A stretch of 64,000 bases of DNA from Pomphorhynchus laevis (GCA_012934845.2 WNNJ02003300.1:512706-576705), one strand, 5' to 3'. Shown: positions 40,036 through 51,099, numbered from the stretch's first letter. The notes: generated from the letters alone by a model not told the origin. Program-made: numbers and translations.

Positions 40036-40052
40036 TCATTATTGAAGAAATA

Positions 40053-40689
40053 AAACCAGCGTTTAAAATTTTTAAAATTGTTAAAAATAAATTTATTTTT
40101 ATTCAAGATAATAAAGTAATGATGCCAATTTTTTGTGTATGCGTTGATTTATTGTAAGTTGGAAATAATAAGTTAAAAATGATGATAGGATATCATACCA
40201 AAGTGCTTAAAAAGTATTTTGAAGTTCAAAAAGTTAAATTTTGTTTTACAACGTAATACATGTTAAATCAATCTCAAACTTGAAAATATTGTAGATATAT
40301 GATTTGTAATCGTATTATAATATTGCAGTAAACAAACTACTAACAAGGGCAATAATAAAATTTTAATTATTTTTGTTTTAATTTAAAAAATTTAAATTTA
40401 AATTTTTTCAACATACTGAATAAATCAATTCATAAGTTTTTTTTGTAAATGTTAATTGATATATGTTCGATGTTGTGAGATGAAAAAATGTATGGGCTAT
40501 CATATCGATTTTTTAGGAAAAATTATTTTTAAGTTCAAAAAATTGAACATTTTCTCTGAAGCGTAATAGACGTCGTATCGAGCTAAAACTTATATGTGGT
40601 GTAGATACATAATGTGCAATCATTGTGTGATAATCTTTAACTAATCCAAACACTTATTTGAAAAATATTCAAATTTTAATTGTTTTGAA
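40053..40689. other. AT-rich region without recognisable gene
   Basis: Long A/T runs and no supported frame. Confidence 0.4.
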
Positions 40690-40827
40690 CAAAATTTAAT
40701 TTTAATTTCAAACTTTACCTACACTATGCTGCAAAAAATGAAAGATGTTTTTAAATGTCTAATAAAGGTCTTTCGTTTTTTATAATTTTTTTCTTACCTA
40801 TTTGTGTCCACCTTTCGGAAATGTTGC
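40690..40827. repeat. Repeat shared with 33390-33535
   Basis: About 140 bp, from AATTTTAATTTCAAACTTTA to CACCTTTCGGAAATGTT, match 33390-33535 with few differences. At 33 kb this sequence adjoins the Merlin transposase end, so it is probably the terminal part of the same Merlin family. Confidence 0.75.
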
Positions 40828-40829
40828 CG

Positions 40830-42235
40830 ATAATTTACCGCCCATATTTCTACGTCATATTGCTGATATCATCTACATTCCACTCCACAACATATTCTTG
40901 GCCTCCGCCACACCGGGACAGGTATCTGATGATTGGAAAGGCTCAATAATTAGTTCAGTATTCAAAAAGAAGAATCGCACAGATCCTAAAAACAATAGGC
41001 AGCTAAGCCTTACGTATGTGTTGTAGAATATTTCAATGGCTGCTGCTTAATCACTTAATCGCACTTATTGAAGCTGAGAATATACTTTCAAATGCTTTCG
41101 CAAGGATATTCCACAACTACTAATTTAATGATATCTCATGACCAATGGATGCGCTGTCTGGATTTAGGTACTCCTGTCGATGTCATTTTCTTTGTATTTT
41201 CAAAGGCATTTTGACACTATAATACACGCTTATTTGATCAAATACTTATCAATACTGGATTGGACTGGTATAGTATATGGTGGATCAATGAGTATCTTTC
41301 TAACATATATTGTTATGATGGGGTAAATTCCACATTGTCTAATCGTTTTCCTTTGAATTGTGGTGTCTTTCAAGGGTCTGTAATATGGCCCACACTGTTC
41401 AGCATATACATCAATGATCCGCTTCCACATGTAAAATCTTGATGCTTGCTTTACGCTGATGACCTAAAGATTTGCCGTCTAGTTTAGTCAAATAAAGACG
41501 CTCAATTACTCCAAGCTGGTATTGATACTGTATATTCATGGTCGGTTTTCAACGGTCTCCAGCTCAATAATAAAAAATGTGCTTCCATGTGTATCTCTCA
41601 TCGAAACATTATCAACATAGAGTTTACCACCTTGATGGTGTAGCCATGCCGATTATTAACTAATATATGGATCTTGGTGTTTGGGTAGGACAAGATTTAA
41701 GCACTCGCATGCATACCGACCTCGTGTGCTCACAGGTCAGAGGAGTCGTTGGTCTTCTCCACCTGTCAATTTTAAACGTTGATATATCTTATATTAGAAC
41801 CATTTTTAAAGCTTTGATTCTAAGTATACTTTTATATGCTTCATTATTCTGTTACCCTATTACTAAGGAAGAATGTAATTACTTAGATAATGTTTATCGC
41901 TCCGTCACGAGATTAGTCCGTACTGTCAGACATTTGAAATATAGGGATAGACTTGGGTATCTAAAAATACAAAGTCTTAGATTCATGCGAGTTCGTGCTG
42001 ATATGTGCATCGTATGGCGTATTTTACATACTAAGGATCATCCATTGTGTCACTTGTTGAGATCGCGAGATCAGCCCTTGCTACGCGGACATTCCTAAAT
42101 GCTGAGAACACTACGCCTATGCCACATCCGTATCTCACTTTTTGCACAGAGAGTAGTATCGGTACGGAATCAACTTTCCGATACGACTGTTAATTGTCGT
42201 TATATTGAGTTTAAACTATCTTGATACCTATTAAC
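40830..42235 (+). mobile_element. Degenerate CR1-like LINE fragment (RT part)
   Basis: Frames in order: APATPGQVSDDWKGS-like linker (40900-40970), RRLFQGSVIWPTLFS-type region (41330-41440, reading CGVFQGSVIWPTLFSIYIND), a YADDLKICRLV motif near 41453, then 41667-42098 (DLGVWVGQDLSTRMHTDLVC to LRSRDQPLLRGHS). This is the DLGV...L..H....A...GL...F pattern of CR1/jockey-like RT C termini. Several stops and frame changes. It is related to but distinct from the CR1-like LINE at 46 kb. Confidence 0.7.
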
Positions 42236-42297
42236 TACTTACAAGATTAATATACACAATCTAAAGTAAATACAATCTAAAGTAAATACATATACAT

Positions 42298-42376
42298 TGA
42301 CGACAACCATCGACGACAACCATCGACGACAACCATCGACGACAACCATCGACGACAACCATCGACGACAACCATC
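42298..42376 (+). repeat. 13-bp 5' monomers of L2-like LINE copy 2
   Basis: About six copies of CGACGACAACCAT, leading into the MGGRKKTTKTDNN start. Copy 1 has about fifteen. Confidence 0.9.
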
Positions 42377-42379
42377 GTT

Positions 42380-43097
42380 TATGGGTGGACGTAAGAAAAC
42401 AACTAAGACCGACAACAACTATGGACAACTGCAAGTACAGTGCTCGACACACGATTGCAGCGTCTGGACAACAATCACCTGCGACAAGAATAAGGCTAAA
42501 GAAGACTTTGTATGTGGTTTTTGTGCCAACAAACTAATATGCAACCTTTCCAATAAGCACATATCAACATCCAACACGTCAACTCAAACTACCCCCGTCG
42601 TTTTTAATGTCCTTTCTCCACCCACCGACCCTGCCACCATATACACTTCCCATTCCATGTCATCTTCACTCCCCGACACCCCACGTCCCGTCCTTCCTGT
42701 CTCGTCTCTCAATAACTTGCATCCATCAATCAAAATCACCTCCACCAACCTCCACTATCCTTCCACTCATAACCTTTCCTCACATCGCTTGCCACCCTCT
42801 TTATTATCATTATCCTCTATGTCTCCCGTCGTCAAACCAAATCCCTCCAAATCATCAACTGACAGCTCTTCTATCGTGATCTCACCTACTCACGTCAGTC
42901 GTCCTCCTTTACGGAAGCGCTTTGCTTCTCGCGATCGTTGCGTCATTGTTACTAATATCACGCCTTCTAACTCCTTATCTCCACAAGCACGTCTGGACCA
43001 CGATGTTTCCGCCTTCAGATCCATCCTCTCGTCTATTGTTCCTGTGGATAAACCGTTTTTTTCAAGGACATTTCTCCTGTCGCATTCATCCGTCTAA
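42380..43097 (+). CDS. L2-like LINE ORF1 first part (copy 2)
   Basis: From the Met at about 42380 (MGGRKKTTKTDNN) an open frame covers the PHD-like finger (QCSTHDCSVWTTITC and DFVCGFC), the Ser/Pro linker and VTNITPSNSLSPQARLDHDV. It ends shortly after the T7 run at about 43060; the RNA-binding tail continues in the -1 frame, as in copy 1. Confidence 0.7.
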
Positions 43098-43278
43098 ACA
43101 AATCTTCTCAATCTAATCCTCCCCATCCCCCTCTCCTAAAAATTGTTTTCAAGCATCGCTCTCACGCGTCTTCTGTCCTCTCTCAACGATTCAAACTCAT
43201 GTCATCTTCAACCACTCGAATTTTCCCCGATCGCGCCCCTTCAGAAATCGCTCAAATCTCTTCAGCCCGCATCAAAAA

Positions 43279-44460
43279 ATGCCGTCGCGAGGAAAACGGC
43301 GAAACATCACTCTCCATCTGAAACATAGACGGAAATTTTCAAGTTATCCACACCCGTCCAAAAATTCGATGGCGCTCCATCTCTCCTATGTGTCTTCTCC
43401 ACTAGACTCTTTCGCCACAGCACACGGTTTCCGCCTCGGTCTCCTCAACACTAGATCTTATCCTCAACCTATTATCCTCAACCTATTAACCAAGCAATCC
43501 ATCGATCTCTTCTGCATCACCGAATCCTGGCACTCAGATTCCGACGACCTTTCCATTCGCCGTCTGCTCTCTGCCGGTTGCTCCCTAGTCGAATCCGCCC
43601 GCCCCCTCAGCTCATGCCCTTCTAAATCCTCTAATCATGGCGGCATCGTCGCATTCGCGCGTCACCCAGAGTCTCTTCGCAAAATCAATCCCCCTTTCAG
43701 TCCTTGCTCTTTTGAATTGCTCACTTGTCGTTATTCTAACCCGATCACTCTAGATCTCGCCATTGTATACCGTCCTGGTTCATCAGCTCCTACAGCTCCT
43801 TTGACATCCAATGTCTACTCTCAAAGCGTCGGCTCCGCCATGCTTTTCGAGCCTATCACCGATCTCTCAGACGCGATTTCCGCTCGATCACTCCGTCTTT
43901 CCGTGATTCCTATCTTGCTCTTCGCCGGTCTCATCTCAACCTACTACGTACCAAATGCAACTCCTTCTGGCAGCATAAAATCATCACTTCATTCAACTCT
44001 AAGACTCTGGCATACTTTTAACTCAATCCTTGTTCGCTCCTCTTCGCCGTGCAACATCAATGCCAATGATTATTCGTCATTTCTCCAGACTAAAGTATCC
44101 ACGCTGCTCTCTCACACCCCGGTCTCCATCCTATCCCACTCTGCCCAGTCTACTCTCATCCATCCGGAACTCTTTCATCTTCTCCCTGTCTCACCTACAG
44201 AAGAATCATCTGTCCCCATGTCCTTGCCTAACAAAACGTCACCTGTCGATCCCCTGCCTACTCACATATTAAAATCTATATGCTCATCGATATCCCCATT
44301 TCTCACAACCTTGTTTAACTCGTCCATCCGCAGTCGTATCTTCCCTACACACTGGAAATCCGCAATCGTTCGTCCCATCCTTAAGAAACAATCGCTCGAT
44401 CCCTCCCTTTTTCTAGCTATCGCCCCATTTCACTACTCCCCACTCTTTCTAAGCTCTTAG
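43279..44460 (+). pseudogene. L2-like LINE ORF2 5' part with internal deletion (copy 2)
   Basis: Contains FRLGLLNTRSYPQPIILNL and IDLFCITESWHSDSDD, then jumps after VYRPGSSAPTAP to the RT linker TSNVYSQSVGSAMLFEPITD. The GDFN and SDH endonuclease motifs are missing, so no functional nuclease is possible. Confidence 0.8.
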
Positions 44461-44750
44461 AACGCCTCATCTTAATACAAATCAACGCTTATCTCTCCTC
44501 ATCCAATCTGTACCCTCCTTTCCAATCCGCTTTCCGCTCTAATCACTCCACAGAAATCGCATGCATAAAAGTGTACAACGACTTACTCATTTCTCGAGAC
44601 AAGGCTCTATATAGTGTTCTCATCTCCCTCGACCTCTCCTCTGCATTCGACATTGTCGACCACTCCGTCCTCTTTTCTCGCCTTCGTTATGATTACGGCT
44701 TTTCTTCCTCCTTCGTAGTATAGTTTCCATCATATCTATCCGACCATTCT

Positions 44751-45734
44751 TTGCGAGTCTGTTCAAATTCATCATCCTCTCCTCCCATCCCTATTTTCTG
44801 CAAAGTCCAACAAAATTCAATCATAAGACCCCTGCTTTTCTCTCTTCTGCTTGGCGATCTCTCTCCGTTTATCAAACCTTACTCCTTTAACGTCATGCAA
44901 TACGCCGATGACATTCTAATCTATGCTCATGCACCCGCAAATCGCATACACGATATCGGCATTTCTGCCTCGAACCGTATTTCTTCTATCTACAAACGTC
45001 TCTCCAATCTCCATCTCGTTCTAAACGCCGAAAAGTCCAAAATAATGTGGATCCTCCCCCGTAAACCAAACATATCTCCTCCCACTGTATACTTCGCCAC
45101 ATCGATCATCCCCATTGCCCACAATCTCACTTTCTTAGGCTTCCATTTCGATGATCACCTTTCCCTTAAACCCTTCGTCCGTGACAAGGTCCGCTCATCT
45201 AACTTAATTCTCCGTGACATCCGCCGTATTAACCCCCTTATCGACTTCCCTTCTTGTACGTCTCTTCTTTCATCGCTTCTTTTCCCTAAAATCGATTACT
45301 GCCTTAGCCTTTTCGCCAATTCTCCAAAATCCATCATCCTACCCCTACAACGAATAATCAAAACCGCCGTTCGAGTGCTCTTTCGTCTCCGTCGCTTCGA
45401 CCACACATCCACATATTTTGCCCAACTCTCCTGGCCCACCATCCACATCCGCATCAAACTCCGCCTTCTTCTCGTTACTTTTCGTCTCATCGCTGTCGGC
45501 TCCCCATCGTTCATCAAGCTTCCTTTCTTAGACGATACTCGCCCCACGTCGCTTTCGCTTCGTTCATGTTATACCCTCTTACTCCACGTTTCTAATTACT
45601 CCAACAACTACGGTCTCCGATCCTTCCTCGTGGCCGCCGCGCTCGCCTGGAATCAACTCCCTCTCGACGTCCGCCGCGCTCCCTCCTTTATCACATTCAA
45701 ACACCTCCTCCGTTCACACCTTCTCGACGCCTGA
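44751..45734 (+). pseudogene. L2-like LINE RT C-terminal part (copy 2)
   Basis: 327 residues with FNVMQYADDILIYAHAPANR (catalytic DD), NAEKSKIMWILPRKP, HNLTFLGFHFDDHLSLKP and the AWNQLPLDVRRAPSF C terminus. The QG motif region (CKVQQNSIIRPLLFS) is mutated. Confidence 0.82.
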
Positions 45735-45939
45735 TTCACAGTCTTGTTTTGTTGTGGTCATGTAAGCGTGCGCTGGCACGCATTTGCCACGTTAAAATAA
45801 ATCCTTTTTTTAATATTCATGCGTTTAAGCTGGAGTTGGATTAAGATTTAGCCAGGATAATCGATTGCGATCTTGAAGTTTTACCTTGATTTCCTGTGAT
45901 GCAATTTGTAAAGAGTCTTTGACTCACCGTGTTGTCTAT

Positions 45940-46290
45940 ATAATAATGTGAGTAGCCTAGCGGTCTGCGTCCGGTGCTGTTGCGGATCGGGCATCCAACG
46001 TGTCGTTGACATCTATGTGATCGCTCACATGGGCTTAGCTTATCACGTGCAGGTCCTCCGTGGGACTGACGTCCACAATGCGTCGACGATAAGCAGGAGC
46101 ATCCACACCCACGAAATCATTGTCAGAGTCAGACAAATCCTCGTTCATAGTATGTCGGAATTGCGGATCGTCGAAACATTTAACGTTACCTCTACCCCAC
46201 CACTAATCCTTGTCTGTAATGATCTTTATGAGTGCTTCGGCGTTTCCTCTCAGCTACGGAAATTCGCTGGAATAATTCTTTAGCTTTTAA
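45940..46290 (+). mobile_element. Possible tRNA-related SINE
   Basis: Starts GTGAGTAGCCTAGCGGTCTG, with a perfect A box-like TAGCCTAGCGG (45951-45961), and about 30 bases on has a B box-like GGATCGGGCATCC. A GC-rich body with ACTGACGTCCACAATGCGTC follows, then it returns to AT-rich sequence at 46275. No target duplication found. It directly precedes the truncated CR1-like LINE. Confidence 0.45.
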
Positions 46291-46299
46291 ATAATTAAT

Positions 46300-48135
46300 C
46301 TTTGAATCCTAGGAGGTTTTGGTCTTATGTAAGAAACAACAGAACACTTGTCGCCACAATTAGCTCAATCCAAACGCCAACTGAAACTTTGACCGATCCG
46401 TCTCTAATCGCCCAACATTTAGCTGATGGCTTCTTGGTACAGGCTTTGACCTCTAACAAACTGCATAACTTTAGTTGGAAGTATGTTCCGGTTGCTCATC
46501 GGTGTTGTGTTCGTCCACTAAGAGTGGATGAGGTGTTGAGCGAGGTTATGAAGCTCGATTCGTTTACATCTCCGGGACCAGACAATATTGCCCCCTTCCT
46601 CGTCAAATCCCTAGCGAACGAACTGAGCAATGATTTAACTATGTTTTTCAGATACAGCTTAGACACATCTTGGATTCCTGACAGTTGGAGGTGTGCAATT
46701 GTGGTGCCTTTTCCCAAAAAGCATCCTGCTTGCTTTTGCACGGACTTTCGGCCCATTAGCTTGACTAGCGTATTCTGCAAACTTTTAGAAATAATCATTG
46801 CTAGTAGAATCAGGGATCATTTGGATCGTAATTACATATTGGTTGAATCTCAACATGGTTCCAGGATCGGACGTTCATGCCTTACTAACCTACTAACTGC
46901 GCGTGAAAAATGGGCTGATGCTCTGGGGGCTGGTTTTCAGGTTCATACAGTATTCCTTGATTTTTCAAAAGATTTGGATAGGGTACCACACGACGGCATA
47001 GTGTCTTTACTGTATCACTATGGACTTCATTCATATATTTGTGAGTGGGTCAGGGAATTTCTATCGAATAGGTCCTTCAGAGTTTGTGTGGGGTGTGTGT
47101 TTTTTTATTCGGTAAATATTAATTCTGGCGTACCGCAGGGATCAGTCCTTGGCCCACTGCTCTTTATAATCTTCATTAATGATCTGCTACTCCGCTTATC
47201 ATGCTGTCATGTAGCTTTTGCAGACAATCTAAATATTTGGTCGAACATTAGAAGTCCTGCTGATCAAGTATCATTACAAAATAAGCTAAACTCTCTGATG
47301 AAGTGGTGCGATTCTACTGGACTACGGTTGAATGTTGATAAATGTGTCCTCATACAACTAGGTCGCCCTATTGAAACTCGAAGGTACTTTATTGGAGATA
47401 TGGTCTTAAAGGAAGTGTCCTATCATAAGGATTTAGGGATTATTGCCCATAGATCCTTGAAAACAAAGTTGAACACCGACTTCTTTCTAGGTAAAGCTAC
47501 TAGGGCGTTATATTGTATTAAAAATGCATTCCTCAGGTTAAGCTGTCATATGTTCAAGAGGTTATTCATCTCCATCGTCAGGCCACATTTGGAGTACTGC
47601 ATTCAGGCTTGTTTCCCTGTCACTAAGCAAGAACTATTGGACCTGGAGTATATTCTTAGGCGCAGATCGAGGCTCTGTATTGGCTTAAGTGGTATTGACT
47701 ATTATGTACGTCTAAGTCGTATTTGGATGTTGTCGGTACGTGAGAGGTTCATATCCTTGGAAATGCTATGTCTATGGCATATGTCGAATGATGTGGTAGG
47801 TTATCCCACCGATGTAATCACTAGGCGGGTAGATCAGTTGCGGGGACATAGCAGAGTCTTGTATAAATTTAGATTTGGCAGATTACCAAAAGTGTATAGA
47901 CTCTCAAGGAGAGGAATTAACATGTGGAATTCGTTGCCTGAGGAAGTCGTTGCAGCCCCCAGTTTGAGAACGTTTAAATCACGATGCTACAAATGGATAC
48001 ATGAACAATGCCGCCATTCAACACTACCACTGGAATACCCTAATTAGCTACGTTGACTGACCATTTGCTTTTTTTTTATTTTTTTATTTGGACTCTGCAT
48101 GAATAGCCTTTTGGCTTTGGTATGTATTTTTTTTT
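46300..48135 (+). mobile_element. CR1-like LINE, 5'-truncated copy
   Basis: Contains the RT half of ORF2 (46302-48047) and a 3' UTR with ATGAATAGCCTTTTGGCTTT. The same family is present at 1-494 and 52800-57255. It is truncated at its 5' side within the linker (RRFWSYVRNN). The 3' end meets, tail to tail, the 3' end of a - strand RLE LINE at about 48135. Confidence 0.88.
46302..48047 (+). CDS. CR1-like LINE reverse transcriptase
   Basis: 581 residues without stops. RT motifs: SPGPDNIAPFLVKSLANEL, CTDFRPISLTSVFCKLLE, ESQHGSRIGRSCLTNLLTAR, VFLDFSKDLDRVPHDGIVSL (first catalytic Asp), NSGVPQGSVLGPLLFIIFIN and CHVAFADNLNIWSNIR near residue 305. The last motif is FADN instead of FADD, so the copy should be inactive although its frame is open. 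The C terminus (INMWNSLPEEVVAAPSLRTF) is typical of CR1-like ORF2 ends. Confidence 0.88.
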   Translation: MNPRRFWSYVRNNRTLVATISSIQTPTETLTDPSLIAQHLADGFLVQALTSNKLHNFSWKYVPVAHRCCVRPLRVDEVLSEVMKLDSFTSPGPDNIAPFLVKSLANELSNDLTMFFRYSLDTSWIPDSWRCAIVVPFPKKHPACFCTDFRPISLTSVFCKLLEIIIASRIRDHLDRNYILVESQHGSRIGRSCLTNLLTAREKWADALGAGFQVHTVFLDFSKDLDRVPHDGIVSLLYHYGLHSYICEWVREFLSNRSFRVCVGCVFFYSVNINSGVPQGSVLGPLLFIIFINDLLLRLSCCHVAFADNLNIWSNIRSPADQVSLQNKLNSLMKWCDSTGLRLNVDKCVLIQLGRPIETRRYFIGDMVLKEVSYHKDLGIIAHRSLKTKLNTDFFLGKATRALYCIKNAFLRLSCHMFKRLFISIVRPHLEYCIQACFPVTKQELLDLEYILRRRSRLCIGLSGIDYYVRLSRIWMLSVRERFISLEMLCLWHMSNDVVGYPTDVITRRVDQLRGHSRVLYKFRFGRLPKVYRLSRRGINMWNSLPEEVVAAPSLRTFKSRCYKWIHEQCRHSTLPLEYPN

Positions 48136-48224
48136 AAGAAAAAATTTTATTTTCGTAAAACATACAAGAATGTGACCAAAAGTAAAGAATTCAAAAATCC
48201 AATCATAAGCTAAGTTATTTTTCT

Positions 48225-48755
48225 TTAATTCAAATCTTCCGGCTTTCGTGACATCTCTTCTTTTGATCGAAAATTATCGTGAATAGGTTTTCCATATGTA
48301 GAGCGTGGCGCTCTTAAACAGGCAGATGCAGCACGAGCTAAGGCATATGAAATTTTCGCTCGTATATTTTTTATTATTTGAGGATATGGGAGTTCGCGTT
48401 TTGAGCTTAATTTTGACGCTATTTGCTTCATTATCCTATTAGATTCCTGACTTGATCCTCCTGAAGACGAAAAAATTAACGGACTGAAATGCGCCTGTTC
48501 TAAACTTAAAATTCGCTCTCCATACTTCGAAATTTTCCGTTTTTCATGGTATTCAAAGTCAGCCTTACACTCAGTTCGGGAGTTAGAGGGAGCATGTACA
48601 TTAAATATTGCGACATCCAAAAATGTCCGCTCAAACCGGCTTCCGAATAGTCCACTACATACAACATCCATACGCACTTCTTTCGATATGCTTGTGCTAT
48701 TGTTGTTAAAACGATAATCAGATATAACGGGTGCTAATACTGGTTCAACCTCCAC
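48225..48755 (-). CDS. Restriction-like endonuclease domain of lineage B LINE (B2)
   Basis: 176 residues. VRMDVVCSGLFGSRFERTFL then DVAIFNVHAPSNSR gives the D...DV acidic pair of the nuclease core; HEKRKISKYGERI follows, with the basic residues expected of a PD-(D/E)xK fold. FSPLIFSSSGGSSQESNRIM and the C-terminal IRAKISYALARAASACLRAP are hallmarks of this family, known widely from invertebrates. Confidence 0.75.
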   Translation of the reverse strand: MEVEPVLAPVISDYRFNNNSTSISKEVRMDVVCSGLFGSRFERTFLDVAIFNVHAPSNSRTECKADFEYHEKRKISKYGERILSLEQAHFSPLIFSSSGGSSQESNRIMKQIASKLSSKRELPYPQIIKNIRAKISYALARAASACLRAPRSTYGKPIHDNFRSKEEMSRKPEDLN

Positions 48756-48839
48756 GCCACTGCATATCCCGCTTAAGAGATGAGAAAATATATCTCTTAC
48801 TTCATTATGCCTGATAGATGGTAGCGCTCCGGTCTTGCA

Positions 48840-50345
48840 CTAAACTGCATGATTGATAGTCATTTCTGAAGAACATATGCATTTTTTATTTTCTAATGCT
48901 CGCAAAGACCATCCATAGCGACCTGCTAATGCATCGCTAAACTCATTGTTTGTAAGCCGAAACCCCTCGTGACGTAGAGGTAGGGAAGATAGCCACGATG
49001 AAGCTCCCTTGTAACTAGCATGTGCCAATATCTTAAAGTAATCCGATGGTAGAGATTTTAGTATTAATTCTTTCCTCGATTTGGCTACATTTAATCTCAT
49101 GTATGAAATATTTCTAGCTGTTTGAGTTTGAACATCCTTAAGGTTTTCTCCCGTATATCCGTCTCGATAGGTTTCGTACATTCTACGAGAACAATCGTAC
49201 TCCAAGTCAGCGATGTATTCCGGATCAACTAACTCAATGCCCCCTAACTTGAACGGTAGAGTTAATAATTCTTTATGTGCTTGTTCAATTTTCGCTTGTG
49301 TGATTGACTCAATAAAACCGCTATACAATAGGTTTTCAAGACATCTAGTGACATCCGTGCACATTGGTACTGTTCTGTAAGTATATATCCATTTCCATTG
49401 CACAGAGTGTATTAACCCGGAATAAGCAGTTTGTCGATCAATTTTACTAACTTCAACTAATCTTTCAAGTGTGGATGCCCAGGATGTTACCCTGGTTTTT
49501 ATAATATCCAAAACATCAGCTTCTGCTCCAATGGGAGTTCCGAGTACTTCGATAGCACGCTCACTTATTTTACAGCCAGAGAAGTTGCTAGTGTCGAATT
49601 CATGTTCCTTGTGTATTAGCAGTTGTGTCTTTAGTGGATTAACGTAATATCCAAATTTTGGGCCTATTGTTTTTAGTATTTCCAAGGCTCTAGATAAATC
49701 ATCGCTAGGACCGACAAAGTTTGCATCGTCTGCGTACCATCGTTGAATCACGGATGGTAAACATTTTTGAATATGAAGGATGAGTGGTAGAGTCGAAACG
49801 GCAAATGCAGCCATGGCCAAAGGGTCATTTTGAGTGAAACCCTCTTTTGAAAATATCGGATCACTACCAGTAAACATTGTTGATGACTTTATGTATAAGT
49901 TCACTAGTATTGTTTCAAGAGACGGACAAATGAATTTTATGTTTGCTAATGTTAGGCGTCGATTTACGGAATTAAAAGCGTTTGTTGCATCCACGGCCAG
50001 TAAGCCAAAGTCAACCCGAGAGTGAAAGGAATCTGATAAGGAATGAACAGCGAATTCTATTCCGCTTCTCTGTGATGCGCACAATTGCACAGTTCCCATT
50101 ACATCCTGAATATGTCCTCTAATTTTTCCTAAAACGACTTTGCTAATTATCCGTCGTTCCACTTGTCCCACGCCAATTGGTCGTATACCTGCAGTCTTTT
50201 TTAAAGCTATAAGTCTACTCGCTACAAACGCACGCAAACTGTTAGGATGGCTATGCTCTGTAGCTAATCGTATGGCAAATTCCGCTAGTGATGTTGCCAA
50301 CTTCTTAGATTGGATACTGAATCCAGTTAACATTCTCTTCCACAT
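48840..50345 (-). CDS. Reverse transcriptase of lineage B LINE (B2)
   Basis: 501 residues. RT motifs: SRLIALKKTAGIRPIGVGQV, QLCASQRSGIEFAVHSL, LLAVDATNAFNSVNRRLTLA (first catalytic Asp), EGFTQNDPLAMAAFAVSTLP and IQRWYADDANFVGPSDDL. The post-RT region has KWIYTYRTVPMCTDVTRCLE, FKLGGIELVDPEYIADLEY and YKGASSWLSSLPLRHEGFRL. It ends CICSSEMTINHAV just at the zinc site, where a stop replaces the next residue; the CKTGALPSIRHNEVRDIF continuation is readable after it. Confidence 0.85.
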   Translation of the reverse strand: MWKRMLTGFSIQSKKLATSLAEFAIRLATEHSHPNSLRAFVASRLIALKKTAGIRPIGVGQVERRIISKVVLGKIRGHIQDVMGTVQLCASQRSGIEFAVHSLSDSFHSRVDFGLLAVDATNAFNSVNRRLTLANIKFICPSLETILVNLYIKSSTMFTGSDPIFSKEGFTQNDPLAMAAFAVSTLPLILHIQKCLPSVIQRWYADDANFVGPSDDLSRALEILKTIGPKFGYYVNPLKTQLLIHKEHEFDTSNFSGCKISERAIEVLGTPIGAEADVLDIIKTRVTSWASTLERLVEVSKIDRQTAYSGLIHSVQWKWIYTYRTVPMCTDVTRCLENLLYSGFIESITQAKIEQAHKELLTLPFKLGGIELVDPEYIADLEYDCSRRMYETYRDGYTGENLKDVQTQTARNISYMRLNVAKSRKELILKSLPSDYFKILAHASYKGASSWLSSLPLRHEGFRLTNNEFSDALAGRYGWSLRALENKKCICSSEMTINHAV

Positions 50346-50530
50346 TATTGCATTTAAGCCTGAAGGTCCAGCGCCACCTTGTGTTCTCCTTGCTGCTGCT
50401 ATGATTTCGTCTGCATCTATAGAATAAAATATGACTGGATGATGACTAGTTACTCCCTCAACAAAATCCGATAGAATAGCACTCTGATCTATTTCAGCAG
50501 GGTAAGGGTGTAATTCTGCTAGCTTCTCTA

Positions 50531-50941
50531 TTACAATATTTGTACCAACTTTCGAATCGGAGAAAGAATGGGTGAATCGTCTTTAAATTCTAGAAGTCTG
50601 GTTGCTGAAGCTACACATCCATTCTCCATTAGCCGAATGTAGTTTTTATGCCAATCAATCTTCTTTGTTTTCACATTGCAATGGGATGTTGTCTGCAACA
50701 TCAATGCTTCTTCATATACACTTATAAAGTCTTCCGCTTTCCAACTCTTTAAACGACGTTCAATGGTCTTTCTAGTGTAAGAGATCTTACGCGTTGGGAT
50801 TTTTTGAAGGATACACTGTGAGAAAACCGTTGCTTTCATCAATGAGATTTGGCCATCATCTTTGTCATTTGCTATTAAATTGTAATAAGAAGAAAGAATA
50901 TCTATAAATTCGTTACTCGCCGTACATATAGGAAGTTGCAT
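50531..50941 (-). CDS. N-terminal region of lineage B LINE (B2)
   Basis: 136 residues before the RT with no domain I can name. It has charged helices (YTRKTIERRLKSWKAEDFIS, NYIRLMENGCVASATRLLEF), the usual pre-RT helical region of RLE LINEs. The frame continues upstream to about 51095 without a stop and shifts at its end relative to the RT frame. Confidence 0.6.
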   Translation of the reverse strand: MQLPICTASNEFIDILSSYYNLIANDKDDGQISLMKATVFSQCILQKIPTRKISYTRKTIERRLKSWKAEDFISVYEEALMLQTTSHCNVKTKKIDWHKNYIRLMENGCVASATRLLEFKDDSPILSPIRKLVQIL

Positions 50942-51099
50942 GAGATTGGGGCGCCAATTACATACCTTATAATATATGTATTCAATAGAAATATTGGGTG
51001 TCGTTATATTACTTACTGCCCTTGCCCGTGCTGTTGCATCGTTGTTTCGAAATGTAGATAAGGAATCTATTGAATCTATGCATGAAATACAACTCCTTT

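Larger units (their letters stand above)
42298..45810 (+). mobile_element. L2-like LINE, copy 2 (internally deleted)
   Basis: Nearly identical to 20040-24068 over most of its length: about six 13-bp monomers, ORF1, the start of the endonuclease, RT and the same 3' hairpin tail. About 530 bp of ORF2 (endonuclease end and linker) are missing at about 43797, where CCTACAGC joins directly to CCTTTGACATCC. A one-base shift near 44410 and changes near 44720 break the RT frame. The copy is dead, but its similarity to copy 1 implies a recent common master. Confidence 0.9.
48136..51095 (-). mobile_element. RLE-type LINE, lineage B, near full-length copy (B2)
   Basis: Reads on the - strand from about 51095 (NITTPNISIEYIYYKVCNWR) through the N-terminal frame 50941-50531, a short linker in another frame (ELHPYPAEIDQS, GGAGPSGLNAIMWKRML), the RT (50345-48840) and the C-terminal nuclease (48755-48225). 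One frame change near 50530 and one stop at 48840 are visible. It is the most complete lineage B copy in the window. A hairpin-forming stretch (GGTATGTATTTT and AAAACATAC) marks its 3' end. Confidence 0.82.
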
